From Methanospirillum purgamenti (GTDB taxonomy: Archaea > Halobacteriota > Methanomicrobia > Methanomicrobiales > Methanospirillaceae): 64,000 bases of DNA. Under the pieces are notes generated by a model, which searched no databases, was not told the origin of the DNA, and saw only the letters and a list, made by a program, of their open reading frames with translations. Numbering within the stretch: the first letter of the stretch is position 1; each line of letters opens with the position of its first letter. Shown here piece after piece: positions 27,202 through 36,839 of the stretch. The stretch lies in assembly GCF_018502485.1 (NCBI RefSeq), contig NZ_CP075546.1; one strand, written 5' to 3'. The translations under genes and the position numbers were made by a program.

Positions 27202-29010
27202 ATGCGATTGACAAATGATCAAAAAAAAATTTTCATTCTGACCATTCTAGTATTCATTCTCGCGATCTCCCTTACGATGCAGTATAGTTATCTTCTTTTT
27301 CATGTCATTTCTGAATTTTTCAGTATCATCATCGCCGGTGTTATCTTTGTCATCGCCTGGAATAGTCGGGACAAACTGGACAATGGCTTTTTCCTGGTAA
27401 TCGGAATATCTTTTTTCTTCATCGGGACACTCGATCTTGTTCACACCCTTGCGTATAAAGGGATGGGAATATTTACCGGATATGATGCAAATCTCCCCAC
27501 ACAACTCTGGATAGCAGCCAGGTACATGGAGGCCATATCGTTCCTGATTGCTCCCTTTTTTATTGTAAGAAGGGTTCATGTGGGGGGCTTTTTCTGGGGA
27601 TATTTCATTATAACAACATCATTGTTTATTCTTATTTTCAGGAGATATTTTCCTGATTGTTATATTGAGGGTTCCGGCCTTACATCCTTTAAAATCATCA
27701 GTGAATATATTATCTGCCTGATCCTTGTCCTGGCAATATACCTGCTTTATAAAAACAAACATGCTTTCTCAAAAGATGTTCTCATCCTCCTATATGGGGC
27801 ATTGATAGCGACCATTGGTTCCGAGCTTGCTTTTACGTCGTATATTAGTGTATATGGACCGGCCAATTTTCTGGGTCATATTTTAAAAATAATTGCATTT
27901 GCCCTTATTTATCAGGCAATTGTTGTCACTGGTATTCGAAAACCATTTGAAATGATTTTTCGAAATCTTTCAGAGAGTGAAAAGAAGTATCGTGGATTGT
28001 TTGAAAACATGGATGAAGGAATTGCAGTTTTTTCATTGATCTTTCAGGATAACAAGGTGGTTGATTACCAGTTCACTGATCTAAATCTTCAGTATGCCCA
28101 GATGATGGGAACAGACCCTGATCAGCTGATTGGAAAAACAGGAAAAGAAATCTACAATACTGCTCCTCCTCCCCACATTCAACAGTTTGAAAAAATTGCA
28201 CGAGATGGGATCTCGGAACGGTTTATTGTCTTTTATAAGCCAGAACTAAAATATTATGCCATCTCGGCATTCAGCATGGGCAAGAATACTATCGCAACAG
28301 TTGTAGCGGACATTACCGCAATGAAAGTATCAGAAGGGGCACTTATTCGTGCAAACCAGAAATTACAGTTATTATCCCAGATAACCCGCCATGACATTAA
28401 TAATGACCTCTCTCTTGCCTATGCCTCAATTGATCTCATCAAAAACAGATTACCTGAAGAACCCGAAGTAGATCAATACTTCAGTTATCTTCGTGAATCA
28501 ATCGATGCCATCAATTCGAAGATATCTTTTACCAGGAATTATGAGCAGATGGGAACACAAAAACCAACCTGGCATCTTGTCAGAAAAGTTGTAGACGATG
28601 TTCATGTATCAAATCCCCGTTTTTCAAATATAAAACTCAACAATAATCTCGGAGATCTTAAGATATTTGCAGACATGATGCTTCAGAAGGTCTTTGCAAA
28701 TTTGATGGATAATTCTGTCAGACATGGTGAAACAGTAACAAGAATTTCACTCTCATATAAGGTATCAGAAACCGGGTGTCATATCTATTATGAGGATAAC
28801 GGAGTAGGTATTAGTCCGAAGAGTCGGGTTTCTTTATTCGAGCCAGGATATGGTGCAACCCATGGATTCGGACTATTCCTTATCAAAGAGATCCTTCTTC
28901 TTACTGGAATCGGGATTTATGAGGATGGAAAAGATGGAAGAGGGGTTCGATTTGTTCTTCAGATTCCTAAAGGTGGGTATGTGGATCCAGGATCTATGAA
29001 TAATGGATGA
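27202..29010 (+). CDS. MASE3 sensor kinase, TRHD type
   Basis: I choose the ATG at 27202 because AGGGGGG precedes it directly. The frame is open further left but only antisense to the chemoreceptor gene. The protein (602 residues) has a MASE3-type membrane sensor of seven or so helices (about 8-240; FIGTLDLVHTLAYKGM is characteristic), one PAS domain (about 260-375), SQITRHDINND (His397) and HATPase_c with DNSVRHG and EDNGVGI. MASE3 ligands are unknown. It is divergent from the chemoreceptor, so shared control is possible. Confidence 0.88.
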   Translation: MRLTNDQKKIFILTILVFILAISLTMQYSYLLFHVISEFFSIIIAGVIFVIAWNSRDKLDNGFFLVIGISFFFIGTLDLVHTLAYKGMGIFTGYDANLPTQLWIAARYMEAISFLIAPFFIVRRVHVGGFFWGYFIITTSLFILIFRRYFPDCYIEGSGLTSFKIISEYIICLILVLAIYLLYKNKHAFSKDVLILLYGALIATIGSELAFTSYISVYGPANFLGHILKIIAFALIYQAIVVTGIRKPFEMIFRNLSESEKKYRGLFENMDEGIAVFSLIFQDNKVVDYQFTDLNLQYAQMMGTDPDQLIGKTGKEIYNTAPPPHIQQFEKIARDGISERFIVFYKPELKYYAISAFSMGKNTIATVVADITAMKVSEGALIRANQKLQLLSQITRHDINNDLSLAYASIDLIKNRLPEEPEVDQYFSYLRESIDAINSKISFTRNYEQMGTQKPTWHLVRKVVDDVHVSNPRFSNIKLNNNLGDLKIFADMMLQKVFANLMDNSVRHGETVTRISLSYKVSETGCHIYYEDNGVGISPKSRVSLFEPGYGATHGFGLFLIKEILLLTGIGIYEDGKDGRGVRFVLQIPKGGYVDPGSMNNG

Positions 29011-29073
29011 CTGGTGATGAAATAAATCCGCGATGACAAACCAGAAATCCTCATTCGGTAGTGTGATCCAATT

Positions 29074-29541
29074 TTAATATCGGGAAGGATCAGTACCCTC
29101 CTTAACCATAGCTTCTGTAATCAGGACAAATGCAGGAATATTGACGATTAACCATTCAAAGAATGGATAAACTTCTTTATATACAGGTTCAGGTAGTTTT
29201 TTCTTTAATATTTGAACCGTTGTGTCCAGGTTTGCAGGCCAGTATTCAACAAAAAATCCATGAGATCGATATGCCCTGAATGCCCAGAGGGAGGTCTGCA
29301 CAAGGACCATAGGATCATAACTATGAAAAATTGCACCCATGAACCTGAGATAATTCCGTGAGTTATTTTCCATCATTTCGGTATTCCCTTTCCCAATGAG
29401 CCGTCCAATATCTGGACGGGCCAGCATTATCCGGTTCAGTTCTTCTGCGATTTCATCAATCTTGTCATAGTACACGTTTGTTGAATCTTCTGATGGTTGT
29501 TTTAATTTCTGTGCAGATTGTATCAGTTTTTGTTCATCCAC
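29074..29541 (-). CDS. Conserved all-helical protein, possibly globin-like sensor fold
   Basis: The 155 residues contain no signal peptide or membrane segment and appear all-helical. The central part (RAYRSHGFFVEYWPANLDTT, followed by a PVYKEVYPFFEWL helix) recalls N-terminal sensor domains of RsbR-like proteins, which have a globin-like fold without heme. I cannot confirm the family by eye. It is divergent from the receiver protein at 29709 and may work with one of the surrounding signalling proteins. Function not assigned. Confidence 0.6.
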   Translation of the reverse strand: MDEQKLIQSAQKLKQPSEDSTNVYYDKIDEIAEELNRIMLARPDIGRLIGKGNTEMMENNSRNYLRFMGAIFHSYDPMVLVQTSLWAFRAYRSHGFFVEYWPANLDTTVQILKKKLPEPVYKEVYPFFEWLIVNIPAFVLITEAMVKEGTDPSRY

Positions 29542-29708
29542 TGGATTTTCCTCCCCAAATGAGCACCAGTTATATCATTTCCATCTTCTTTGTACAATTT
29601 ATATCTTCCCTGGAAGAGGTATGGTTCATCTCCTGTTTTCATGACTAATACCATAATAAAAAGAATAAATTTATCGTTATAGAATTTTTCATATTATAAT
29701 GTAAAAAA

Positions 29709-30323
29709 ATGCAGATTCTGCTCATTGATGATAATGAAAAACTGTGCAAGCTATATCAACAGCTTCTGATACGCGGAGGTCATGAAACCCGGATCCTGAC
29801 CGATTCTGCAAAGGCAATGGATACAATACGAGAGTCACCTCCAGACCTAATTCTCCTTGATATCATGATGGAACCGGTATCGGGATGGGAAGTCTTGGAG
29901 CAGATCCGAAGTTCAGAAGAATTTTCAGAGTTGCCTGTCATTATCCTGACCGGAAAGGTTCTGACTGCACAGGAAGCATTGCAATATGGTCTTAAGATAG
30001 AAGGATTTGTTATGAAACCTCTGGAAAGGACTATGCTTCTTGCAGCAATAGACGAAGCAAAAGATCTTATTGACGAAAGTGATGCATGTTATTCTCGAGC
30101 TCTTTTATCCGGACTTTCTCCGGAAAAGGCAATCGCGTGTAAAAGGGCAGTTAAAACCAAAAAAATACTCCTCTTTTTACGGGATACCCTGACAAAACAG
30201 GAGACACTCCTGAAAAAGGAGGCAGAACAAAATGATGAGATTCTTCATAGCCTGGATGATCTGAGAACCATGATTACTCAAGAGTTTCAGAAGATCACCC
30301 TTATTACTGAAAACTGTCCCTGA
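29709..30323 (+). CDS. Response regulator with C-terminal coiled-coil extension
   Basis: Residues 1-118 are a receiver (LLIDDNE, phosphoacceptor in LLDIMMEPVSG, Thr in ILTGK, Lys in VMKPL). The remaining 85 residues are charged and helical with likely coiled-coil content (KQETLLKKEAEQNDEILHSL) and no DNA-binding motif. It ends three bases before the stop of the convergent REC-PAS gene. Partner kinase and output are unknown. Confidence 0.85.
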   Translation: MQILLIDDNEKLCKLYQQLLIRGGHETRILTDSAKAMDTIRESPPDLILLDIMMEPVSGWEVLEQIRSSEEFSELPVIILTGKVLTAQEALQYGLKIEGFVMKPLERTMLLAAIDEAKDLIDESDACYSRALLSGLSPEKAIACKRAVKTKKILLFLRDTLTKQETLLKKEAEQNDEILHSLDDLRTMITQEFQKITLITENCP

Positions 30324-30326
30324 ACG

Positions 30327-31727
30327 TTAACTTTTTTCATCCTTAGACATTTGATCTTTCAATTCTGCATAGTGTATCCAGGCCGTATCTAGTTTTGCAA
30401 TTAGATCAGATATCCTCTCAGTCATTTCGAAAATGTATCCCTGATCCAGTGAATCTCTATCTGATATTTTTAAAAGAAGATCCTGAATTGGAATTCGCAT
30501 TTCAGAAGAAATTCCACGTATATGCTCAAGTGCTGCATATAGATCAGCATATTCTTTTTTAAATTTTTCAGCTTCAAATAATGCATGACGCTCATTCGTA
30601 ACATCATCCATGATTGTAGCGATGTGAGTTGTTACACCATCTTTTTTTAAGGGGATTCTTGTAAACTCGATGAACTTTATGACCTCTCCAAAGGTATATT
30701 TACGAATTCTTCGTTCAGTCTCTCCTCCCCGGAACATCTCCTGCATATCCTGGAGATCTCCAAAGAATGAGAACTTCGGAGTTTCATACAAGGGTCTGTT
30801 GAGCATATACTGACTAATTCCGGCTTTTCTGGCAAGTTCTGCAAACATTGGATTATATCCTGCCAGCATCATTCCTTTGTCAATGACAAATGCAGGTAGA
30901 CGAAGGGTAGTTGTAAGAGCAACCAGATGCCTGATGATATCAGGGCCGACAAGAATTGATCCATCTTCTGTGTCGTCCCCGGTTTCAAGAAGCATCAGGG
31001 AATATGGTGTTTTTTCTGATCCCTGAAAGACAAAACCGCTGGTCAGAGTCACCGGTATAATACTGCCGTCTTTTTTTCTGACTGCTACCTGATCAGGGAG
31101 GATCATCTCCGTGTCTGATGAAACGGATGGATCAGGAATTTCATTCGTTTTTTGTGAAGTGAAAAAAACACTGGCAGGTTTTCCAATAAGTTCCTGTTTG
31201 ATAAACCCTGCAATATCAGCTGCTTTTTGATTTATCTCCTCAATGATCCCGGACTTTGAGAGGACAATTGCAGGTAATGAGAGAGTCGCTATTTTTTTCC
31301 CCAGTTCTGATATGGTTTCCGGATGAATCTCTTCCCTGACCTTCTTTTTTATCCGGTGTTTATGCAGACTCATCTCGATATTTGTCATAAGTTCCCGCTC
31401 TTTGAACGGTTTGAGGAGATAACCTGAAGGGGACACAGCAATTGCCCGTTCAAGAGTTGCCTTGTCTGAATGAGCGGTCAGGAAAATTATGGGAAGGTCA
31501 TATAGTTCAATGATACGTTTAGCAGCGGTAATTCCATCCATCTCGCCTTTGAGTCTGATATCCATAAGAACAAGATCCGGGTTTGTTTCTCCTGCCTTTA
31601 AAATTGCAGACTCTCCAGTAATGGCTTGACCAACAACCTCGTACCCCATCCCTCGAAGTTTTTGTTTGATCTCCATCGAAATGATCATCTCATCTTCAAC
31701 TATCAGAATTTTACTCCCTTGTGGCAT
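30327..31727 (-). CDS. Response regulator: REC-PAS-PAS with kinase-like helical tail
   Basis: The ATG at 31727 is chosen because GGAGG (31736-31740) lies eight bases before it; the GTG at 31736 would coincide with that site. A receiver (about 1-120; LIVEDE, LMDIRLKGEMDG, FLTAH, LLKPF) precedes two PAS-like domains (about 140-260 and 270-385). The last 80 residues resemble kinase dimerisation helices, but the H-box position reads SSEMRIPI with Ser instead of His, and no ATPase domain follows. It overlaps the 3' end of the upstream kinase gene by 17 bases, so the two probably form a pair. Confidence 0.87.
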   Translation of the reverse strand: MPQGSKILIVEDEMIISMEIKQKLRGMGYEVVGQAITGESAILKAGETNPDLVLMDIRLKGEMDGITAAKRIIELYDLPIIFLTAHSDKATLERAIAVSPSGYLLKPFKERELMTNIEMSLHKHRIKKKVREEIHPETISELGKKIATLSLPAIVLSKSGIIEEINQKAADIAGFIKQELIGKPASVFFTSQKTNEIPDPSVSSDTEMILPDQVAVRKKDGSIIPVTLTSGFVFQGSEKTPYSLMLLETGDDTEDGSILVGPDIIRHLVALTTTLRLPAFVIDKGMMLAGYNPMFAELARKAGISQYMLNRPLYETPKFSFFGDLQDMQEMFRGGETERRIRKYTFGEVIKFIEFTRIPLKKDGVTTHIATIMDDVTNERHALFEAEKFKKEYADLYAALEHIRGISSEMRIPIQDLLLKISDRDSLDQGYIFEMTERISDLIAKLDTAWIHYAELKDQMSKDEKS

Positions 31728-34700
31728 CAACTCCACCTCCCATAATAAATCCTTCTTTGACTGGAATTTTCATCTTTACAACAACTCCATTATCCGAATG
31801 AAAAGAAATTTCTCCACTTGACTGAAATATGAGATTTGCAATAATCTGCATACCAAGTGTATCGCTCGTCTCTATATCAAAATTCATTGGGAGTCCTTTC
31901 CCGGTATCCTGGTATGTAATATCGAGATATTGATGATCGTTGGGAACAATGCTGATTGAAATTGTCCCTTTTTTCCCCGGAGCAAATCCATGCTTAAATG
32001 AATTGGTAATGAGTTCATTCATGATAAGACCGAGTGGGATTCCTGCATCAATCGTCATCTCAATGGATGGATCACAGATAAGGTTGAGAGTTATTATTGA
32101 CTCATCAGGAGAATAGTCTGATATTAACGTGTTTGCCAGGGAATTGATGTATTCAAGGAGGTTAATACTTACCAGGTTATCGGTCCGGTAGAGTTTTTCA
32201 TGGACAATTGCCATGGAAATGATTCTGTTTTTACTCTCCTGAAGCACATCAAACACTATCGGATTGTCAACCATGCTGCTTTGAATCCTGAGCATACTGA
32301 CAATAATCTGCATATTATTTTTAACTCGATGATGAACTTCACGGAGGAGAATATCCTTTTCCTTAAGTGAGAGACGAATATCCTCTTCTGCCTGTTTTCT
32401 CACCGTGATATCCATGATGCTTCCGATGACGGCTGGTTTTCCTTTATATAATATCCCGGAAATGAGATTTTCGATTCGAATTACTCTACCGTCAGCTGTA
32501 ATTCCCCGAAATTCATAGTCATCAGTTGCATCTTGGTTTTCAATGATCCGTTTATGGTGTTCAAATACCATCCCGGTATCATCCGGATGAATATAGTGTA
32601 TTATTGGTGAATTATCCAGTTCTTCTCGTGAACAACCAAGTATCTCAGCCATCCGGGGATTGGTATAAATAAACCGATAATCCTGTATAAGATATACACC
32701 AACCAGGGATCGCTCGACTGGTTTATGGAATAATTCTTCGGTCTGATACCTGCTGATTGCAGATCCGATTACCTCTGATGCCATTATCAGAGCCTCAATC
32801 TCTGCAATCGGACAAGAATGTTCCTTATTAAGGGTGACAAATCCCAAAACTCCCCACAAGGTGTCAAATGAAAAAACAGGGAGGAGAAGGAGAAATGATG
32901 GAATTTTACACCCTCCTGGAGTACCTATCTCAACATTGATTGCCTTTTTTTCAGCAAGGTAAAACCGGTTATTTTCAAGGTACTTGTAAAACGAAGGGAT
33001 AATTTCAGAACATATTTTATCATACTCACCATTTTGGTGATAAACATCAGGAGATAACCATTCACAGTAATACTCTTCAAATCCCGCCCGGTTATTCAGA
33101 TTCATCCCCATCAGAATAGCCTGTTCTACTCCTGCAGCCTGACCAAGAAGTTCCAGACACTCTGGGATTATCGGTTCCCATTCATTATTTCTAACAAGAG
33201 TCTGGGCAACGGTACTCACTGAACTTAAAATTCTGTCTCGTCTCTCTAATTCTTCTCTTGTTTTTACCAGGTCGGTAATATCAAGGGTTGTTCCAACAAG
33301 ACCGGTGACATCACCTGACTGGTCATGGACCGGAACCTTGGATGAAACAAACCACCGTGATATCCCATCTTCATTGATAACCTCTTCTTCCAGATTATAG
33401 ATGGGTAAGTTTCTCGAAAGGACATAAAAATCAGATTCCTGTCTCTTTTCAGATATCTGGACCGGAAAAAAATCAGCGTCCGTTTTGTCCTTCAGGTTCT
33501 CCGGATTTGCCCCCACAAATGAAAGAAATGGTTCATTGGCCATCAGGTACCTGAGCTTGTTATCTTTCATGTAGATTTGAGCAGTAGATGAAGCAAGAAT
33601 TGCTGATATCCTCTCATAATACTCATGAATATGACTTTCTGCTTCAAGTCGCTCACGAATCTCCCTTGAGATACAAAAAAGAACATGTCTCCCGCTCCAG
33701 ACACCTACCGTCCCTCTGGTTTCTACCGGTACTTCTCTGCCTTTACTGTCCAGAAATGGAAACGAATTTTTTATGGCTCCTCCCTCTCCTGTCAGATCCA
33801 TAAACTGGAAAATGATCTCATCCCGTATTTCCGGGGTATACAGGATTTGGATCGGCATTCCGACCAGTTCTTCTTCGGTGTATCCAAGTACCCGGGTTGT
33901 TGCATGGTTTACACTAAGAATGGTCCCATCCATGTCGATAACAATAACCAGTTCCTGCATCGCCCGGTACAGTTCACTCAGTTCCTTTTCACGATGGCGA
34001 ACCATCTCCTCTGATCGAATTCTGACTAACGTATTCCCAAGCTGACTCGTGAGAAGTTCGATGGTATCCCGGTGTTCTATTGGAACAATCCTGGGGTAAC
34101 CCATGATAAAAGACAAAACGCCAGTTACCTCCCCTCCTGCCATGACCGGGATCTGCCCGCCTGAAATAGATTCTATTACATCAGATTGCTCATTCCCATC
34201 TGAAAAGTAGAGCGGACATTTCAAATGGACAACCTGGTGAAGATCTCCGAAGGTGAACTGTTTGATGAGTTCATTTGGCAGATTATGTGAGATAGCCAGT
34301 TCTATTTTATCCGTCTTCTCATTGATGAGGTGAATACTCCCGGATGTACATCCGGAAAGTGATCGGATTGCGGTAAGGGTGGCATCCAGAGCCTGGTTGG
34401 ATGTTGATGCAACTGAAAGCCTCTCCATCAGGTCACGTTGTGCCCGCATCAGAATTTCACGTGTTCTGCTTCCTTCTTCAGACTCCTTTCTTGCGCGATA
34501 TTTCTCAACAGAATTGGTTATTTTTTGAGCAATATCTGTAAAAAGCCTGGCTGGCTCCTCTGTTTTGAACTGGATGAAATCAGCACCGGCATTCATTGCG
34601 TTTAATATAACTTCCTTTTCATCCTGTCCGGTCAGTAAAACAAATGGAATATCCGGGACGAGTGCTTTTACTTTACGGATGAGGGTAATACCGTCCATAT

Positions 34701-34872
34701 CCTCCATTCGATAATCGGTAATGACAGCATCAGCCTCACCTGCAATGATTTTATCAATTGCATCTTCAGGTGATGTATAGGCGGTTATCTCAAAATCACC
34801 GAACCCTTCCAGATAGATGCTGAGAAGTTCACCAAAAGCAGGTTCATCATCCACGGCAATGATTTTGATCAT
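31711..34872 (-). CDS. Hybrid REC-GAF-PAS-PAS-GAF-PAS HisKA_2 sensor kinase
   Basis: This soluble kinase of 1053 residues starts with a receiver (about 1-115; AVDDEPA, TDYRMEDMDG). Then come GAF (about 150-290), PAS (305-420), PAS (428-545), GAF (560-715) and PAS (725-835). HisKA_2 follows with VHHRVKNNMQ (His847/848), and the end is HATPase_c (about 935-1040; NELITNSFKHGF, DTGKGLP). It is translated just ahead of the overlapping REC-PAS-PAS regulator, the likely phosphate acceptor. Inputs are unknown. Confidence 0.9.
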   Translation of the reverse strand: MIKIIAVDDEPAFGELLSIYLEGFGDFEITAYTSPEDAIDKIIAGEADAVITDYRMEDMDGITLIRKVKALVPDIPFVLLTGQDEKEVILNAMNAGADFIQFKTEEPARLFTDIAQKITNSVEKYRARKESEEGSRTREILMRAQRDLMERLSVASTSNQALDATLTAIRSLSGCTSGSIHLINEKTDKIELAISHNLPNELIKQFTFGDLHQVVHLKCPLYFSDGNEQSDVIESISGGQIPVMAGGEVTGVLSFIMGYPRIVPIEHRDTIELLTSQLGNTLVRIRSEEMVRHREKELSELYRAMQELVIVIDMDGTILSVNHATTRVLGYTEEELVGMPIQILYTPEIRDEIIFQFMDLTGEGGAIKNSFPFLDSKGREVPVETRGTVGVWSGRHVLFCISREIRERLEAESHIHEYYERISAILASSTAQIYMKDNKLRYLMANEPFLSFVGANPENLKDKTDADFFPVQISEKRQESDFYVLSRNLPIYNLEEEVINEDGISRWFVSSKVPVHDQSGDVTGLVGTTLDITDLVKTREELERRDRILSSVSTVAQTLVRNNEWEPIIPECLELLGQAAGVEQAILMGMNLNNRAGFEEYYCEWLSPDVYHQNGEYDKICSEIIPSFYKYLENNRFYLAEKKAINVEIGTPGGCKIPSFLLLLPVFSFDTLWGVLGFVTLNKEHSCPIAEIEALIMASEVIGSAISRYQTEELFHKPVERSLVGVYLIQDYRFIYTNPRMAEILGCSREELDNSPIIHYIHPDDTGMVFEHHKRIIENQDATDDYEFRGITADGRVIRIENLISGILYKGKPAVIGSIMDITVRKQAEEDIRLSLKEKDILLREVHHRVKNNMQIIVSMLRIQSSMVDNPIVFDVLQESKNRIISMAIVHEKLYRTDNLVSINLLEYINSLANTLISDYSPDESIITLNLICDPSIEMTIDAGIPLGLIMNELITNSFKHGFAPGKKGTISISIVPNDHQYLDITYQDTGKGLPMNFDIETSDTLGMQIIANLIFQSSGEISFHSDNGVVVKMKIPVKEGFIMGGGVDATRE

Positions 34873-34976
34873 TGGACTTTCCTGATGAAGAAAGATTTTT
34901 TTTAAAACTAAAAAAGGTGTTGATTTTAGATGGAGTGAAAAAAATTATACTCTATTGTATCACCTTTTTGGGATTT

Positions 34977-36299
34977 TTATGATTTCCGTTTTCCATTCAG
35001 ATATTTTAAAAGCCATGGAATTCCGTCTGCGGATGGGTGAACTTCAATGAACCGGTCAAATTCTTCAATCCTGATATCACTATTCATCATCCATCCAAGA
35101 TAGGCCATGGCAACCGATGCTGCAGGAGATGCTTCTGATAGTCCCATTACATCTCCGTTTTCATCGAATTCAATGCTGGATGATCCGGTTCTTTTATTCT
35201 GTACCTCCCAGAACGTCCCTGGACCTGCCGGACCAGGAATTGAAATACCTTTACTTCCATTTCCTGGTTTTCTGCAATATGCAAGATCATGCTTGAGTTT
35301 TATTGCTTGTGGGACTGCTACTGGTTCTGGTTCGAATGAATTTCCAAGAATTGCATCTGCTGCTTTTCTTCCCTGATGACGGGCAACAGGGGTCAGATAT
35401 CCTGTCCCTGTCACATCACCTGCTGCATATACTCCGGGAGCTGAGGTTTCCATTCGATCATTGACAATCAGTGCACCGTTTGGATCACATGTGATTCCTG
35501 AAATAAATCCGGTATTTGGGACCATCCCTGCTGCAAGCAGAACAACATCTGCAGGTATCTCCCGTATCCCTTCTTTATCTCTGATGATTACCCCGGTAAC
35601 ATGATTCTGACCGGTAATACCTGCAACAGTAACCTCTTCTTCAATAGTTACCTGTGCGAGATCCTTTCGTGCTTCATGAACGAGTTTATCAGGAAATGTT
35701 CTGAGTAGTGAGCTTCTCGCAAGAATTGTAACCTCTGATCCAAAAACACGAAAGATGTATGCAAATTCTGCTGCAATGACACCGCTCCCGATAATGACCA
35801 TCTTCTTTGGAAGGTCTGGCATTGAGAGCAGAGTATGAGCAGTATACACCCCTGGAAGACAGCACCCAGAAATCTCAGGTATTTTTGGGTGGGCACCGGA
35901 TGCAATAATAATGGCATCAGCTGGTGTTTCTACCCCGTCAATAAGAAGTGATGATCCCTGAATCTCAGCTGATCCATGTATTATTTCAACTCCTGCCTGC
36001 ACAGTCTCCTGCTCGAGAACACCGGCAATTATCCGTATTGTCTCCTGCATCCGATGAATCAGGGTTTTATATGAAAATTCAGAAATTGGACCCAATATTC
36101 CTAAACCCTGAAAGCCCCTTGCCTGTTCCATGAGCCTCGCAACATCATTGAGAGCACAAATGGTCATACATCCCTGGTGCAGACACTGTCCTCCGACTCC
36201 CGCTGACCGTTTTTCTACCAGTCTGACTTTCTTTCCTGCTCCGGAAAGCCGCATAGCCGCGTACCGTCCCGCTGGTCCGCCGCCTATCACGACAATCAT
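34977..36299 (-). CDS. FAD/NAD(P)-dependent disulfide oxidoreductase, dihydrolipoamide-dehydrogenase-like
   Basis: The 440 residues have the FAD motif VIGGGPAGRYAA, the redox pair GGQCLHQGC (CxxxxC, about residues 39-44), a NAD motif IIGSGVIAAEFAY, and ADVVLLAAGMVPNT then VYAAGDVTG for FAD. The C-terminal catalytic His is followed by PSADG rather than the usual Pro-Thr-x-x-Glu, so the His-Glu pair of true dihydrolipoamide dehydrogenases is not conserved. No lipoate-enzyme gene is near. The substrate may be another disulfide, thiol or quinone. It is a single gene on the minus strand. Confidence 0.85.
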   Translation of the reverse strand: MIVVIGGGPAGRYAAMRLSGAGKKVRLVEKRSAGVGGQCLHQGCMTICALNDVARLMEQARGFQGLGILGPISEFSYKTLIHRMQETIRIIAGVLEQETVQAGVEIIHGSAEIQGSSLLIDGVETPADAIIIASGAHPKIPEISGCCLPGVYTAHTLLSMPDLPKKMVIIGSGVIAAEFAYIFRVFGSEVTILARSSLLRTFPDKLVHEARKDLAQVTIEEEVTVAGITGQNHVTGVIIRDKEGIREIPADVVLLAAGMVPNTGFISGITCDPNGALIVNDRMETSAPGVYAAGDVTGTGYLTPVARHQGRKAADAILGNSFEPEPVAVPQAIKLKHDLAYCRKPGNGSKGISIPGPAGPGTFWEVQNKRTGSSSIEFDENGDVMGLSEASPAASVAMAYLGWMMNSDIRIEEFDRFIEVHPSADGIPWLLKYLNGKRKS

Positions 36300-36368
36300 A
36301 AAGGAGTATCAGACACCGGTGATAATATATGCAATGAATTGATATTGGAAAAAAGTGAAATGTGGTTT

Positions 36369-36839
36369 TTAGGAAAACTCTGCTTCAGAGATATATTCCG
36401 GATCAACACCCGGTAGCTCTGGCGGGACTTTTTCAAGAACTACATCCAATATCCCATTGCAGAACGTCCATGTGGATGTCTGTGGAACAATTGGAAATTG
36501 CAGTTCGATGTTTCCCGAAAGGCCCTGAGTACTGATGTGACAGCTTCGTTCAGAAAATTCAACCAATGGATCTTCTGAAAGGTGGGCAGGGAGTTGAACG
36601 GTCAGGTATGCAGTCTTTCCTGCATCAACCATCTCATAGGAGAGCCCGGTTTTTCCTTCTGGATCCTGGTTTTGGGATCCCTGGTGGGGCAGGCTCCCGG
36701 TGATGATTGCACACCCGATGATCCCTGGTTTCATCGAAGGTCCGTCCTGCATTTTTTTCATATTCTGTTCCAGTGATGTGATCTGCTCAAGTAGTTTTAC
36801 CAGGTTTTTGAGTAGATCATCATAGGGATTATTCGGCAT
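36369..36839 (-). CDS. Hsp20/alpha-crystallin-like protein
   Basis: The 156 residues have an N-terminal helical coil (about 5-30), a linker, and a beta-rich C-terminal half: AYLTVQLPAHL, then VEFSERSCHIST, then ELQFPIV with DVVLEKVP. This is the pattern of an alpha-crystallin domain, and of gas-vesicle GvpH-like proteins, though weakly conserved. Its start overlaps the end of the ArsR-type regulator gene by 11 bases, so both are made from one message. A chaperone role is inferred from fold and neighbour. Confidence 0.65.
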   Translation of the reverse strand: MPNNPYDDLLKNLVKLLEQITSLEQNMKKMQDGPSMKPGIIGCAIITGSLPHQGSQNQDPEGKTGLSYEMVDAGKTAYLTVQLPAHLSEDPLVEFSERSCHISTQGLSGNIELQFPIVPQTSTWTFCNGILDVVLEKVPPELPGVDPEYISEAEFS

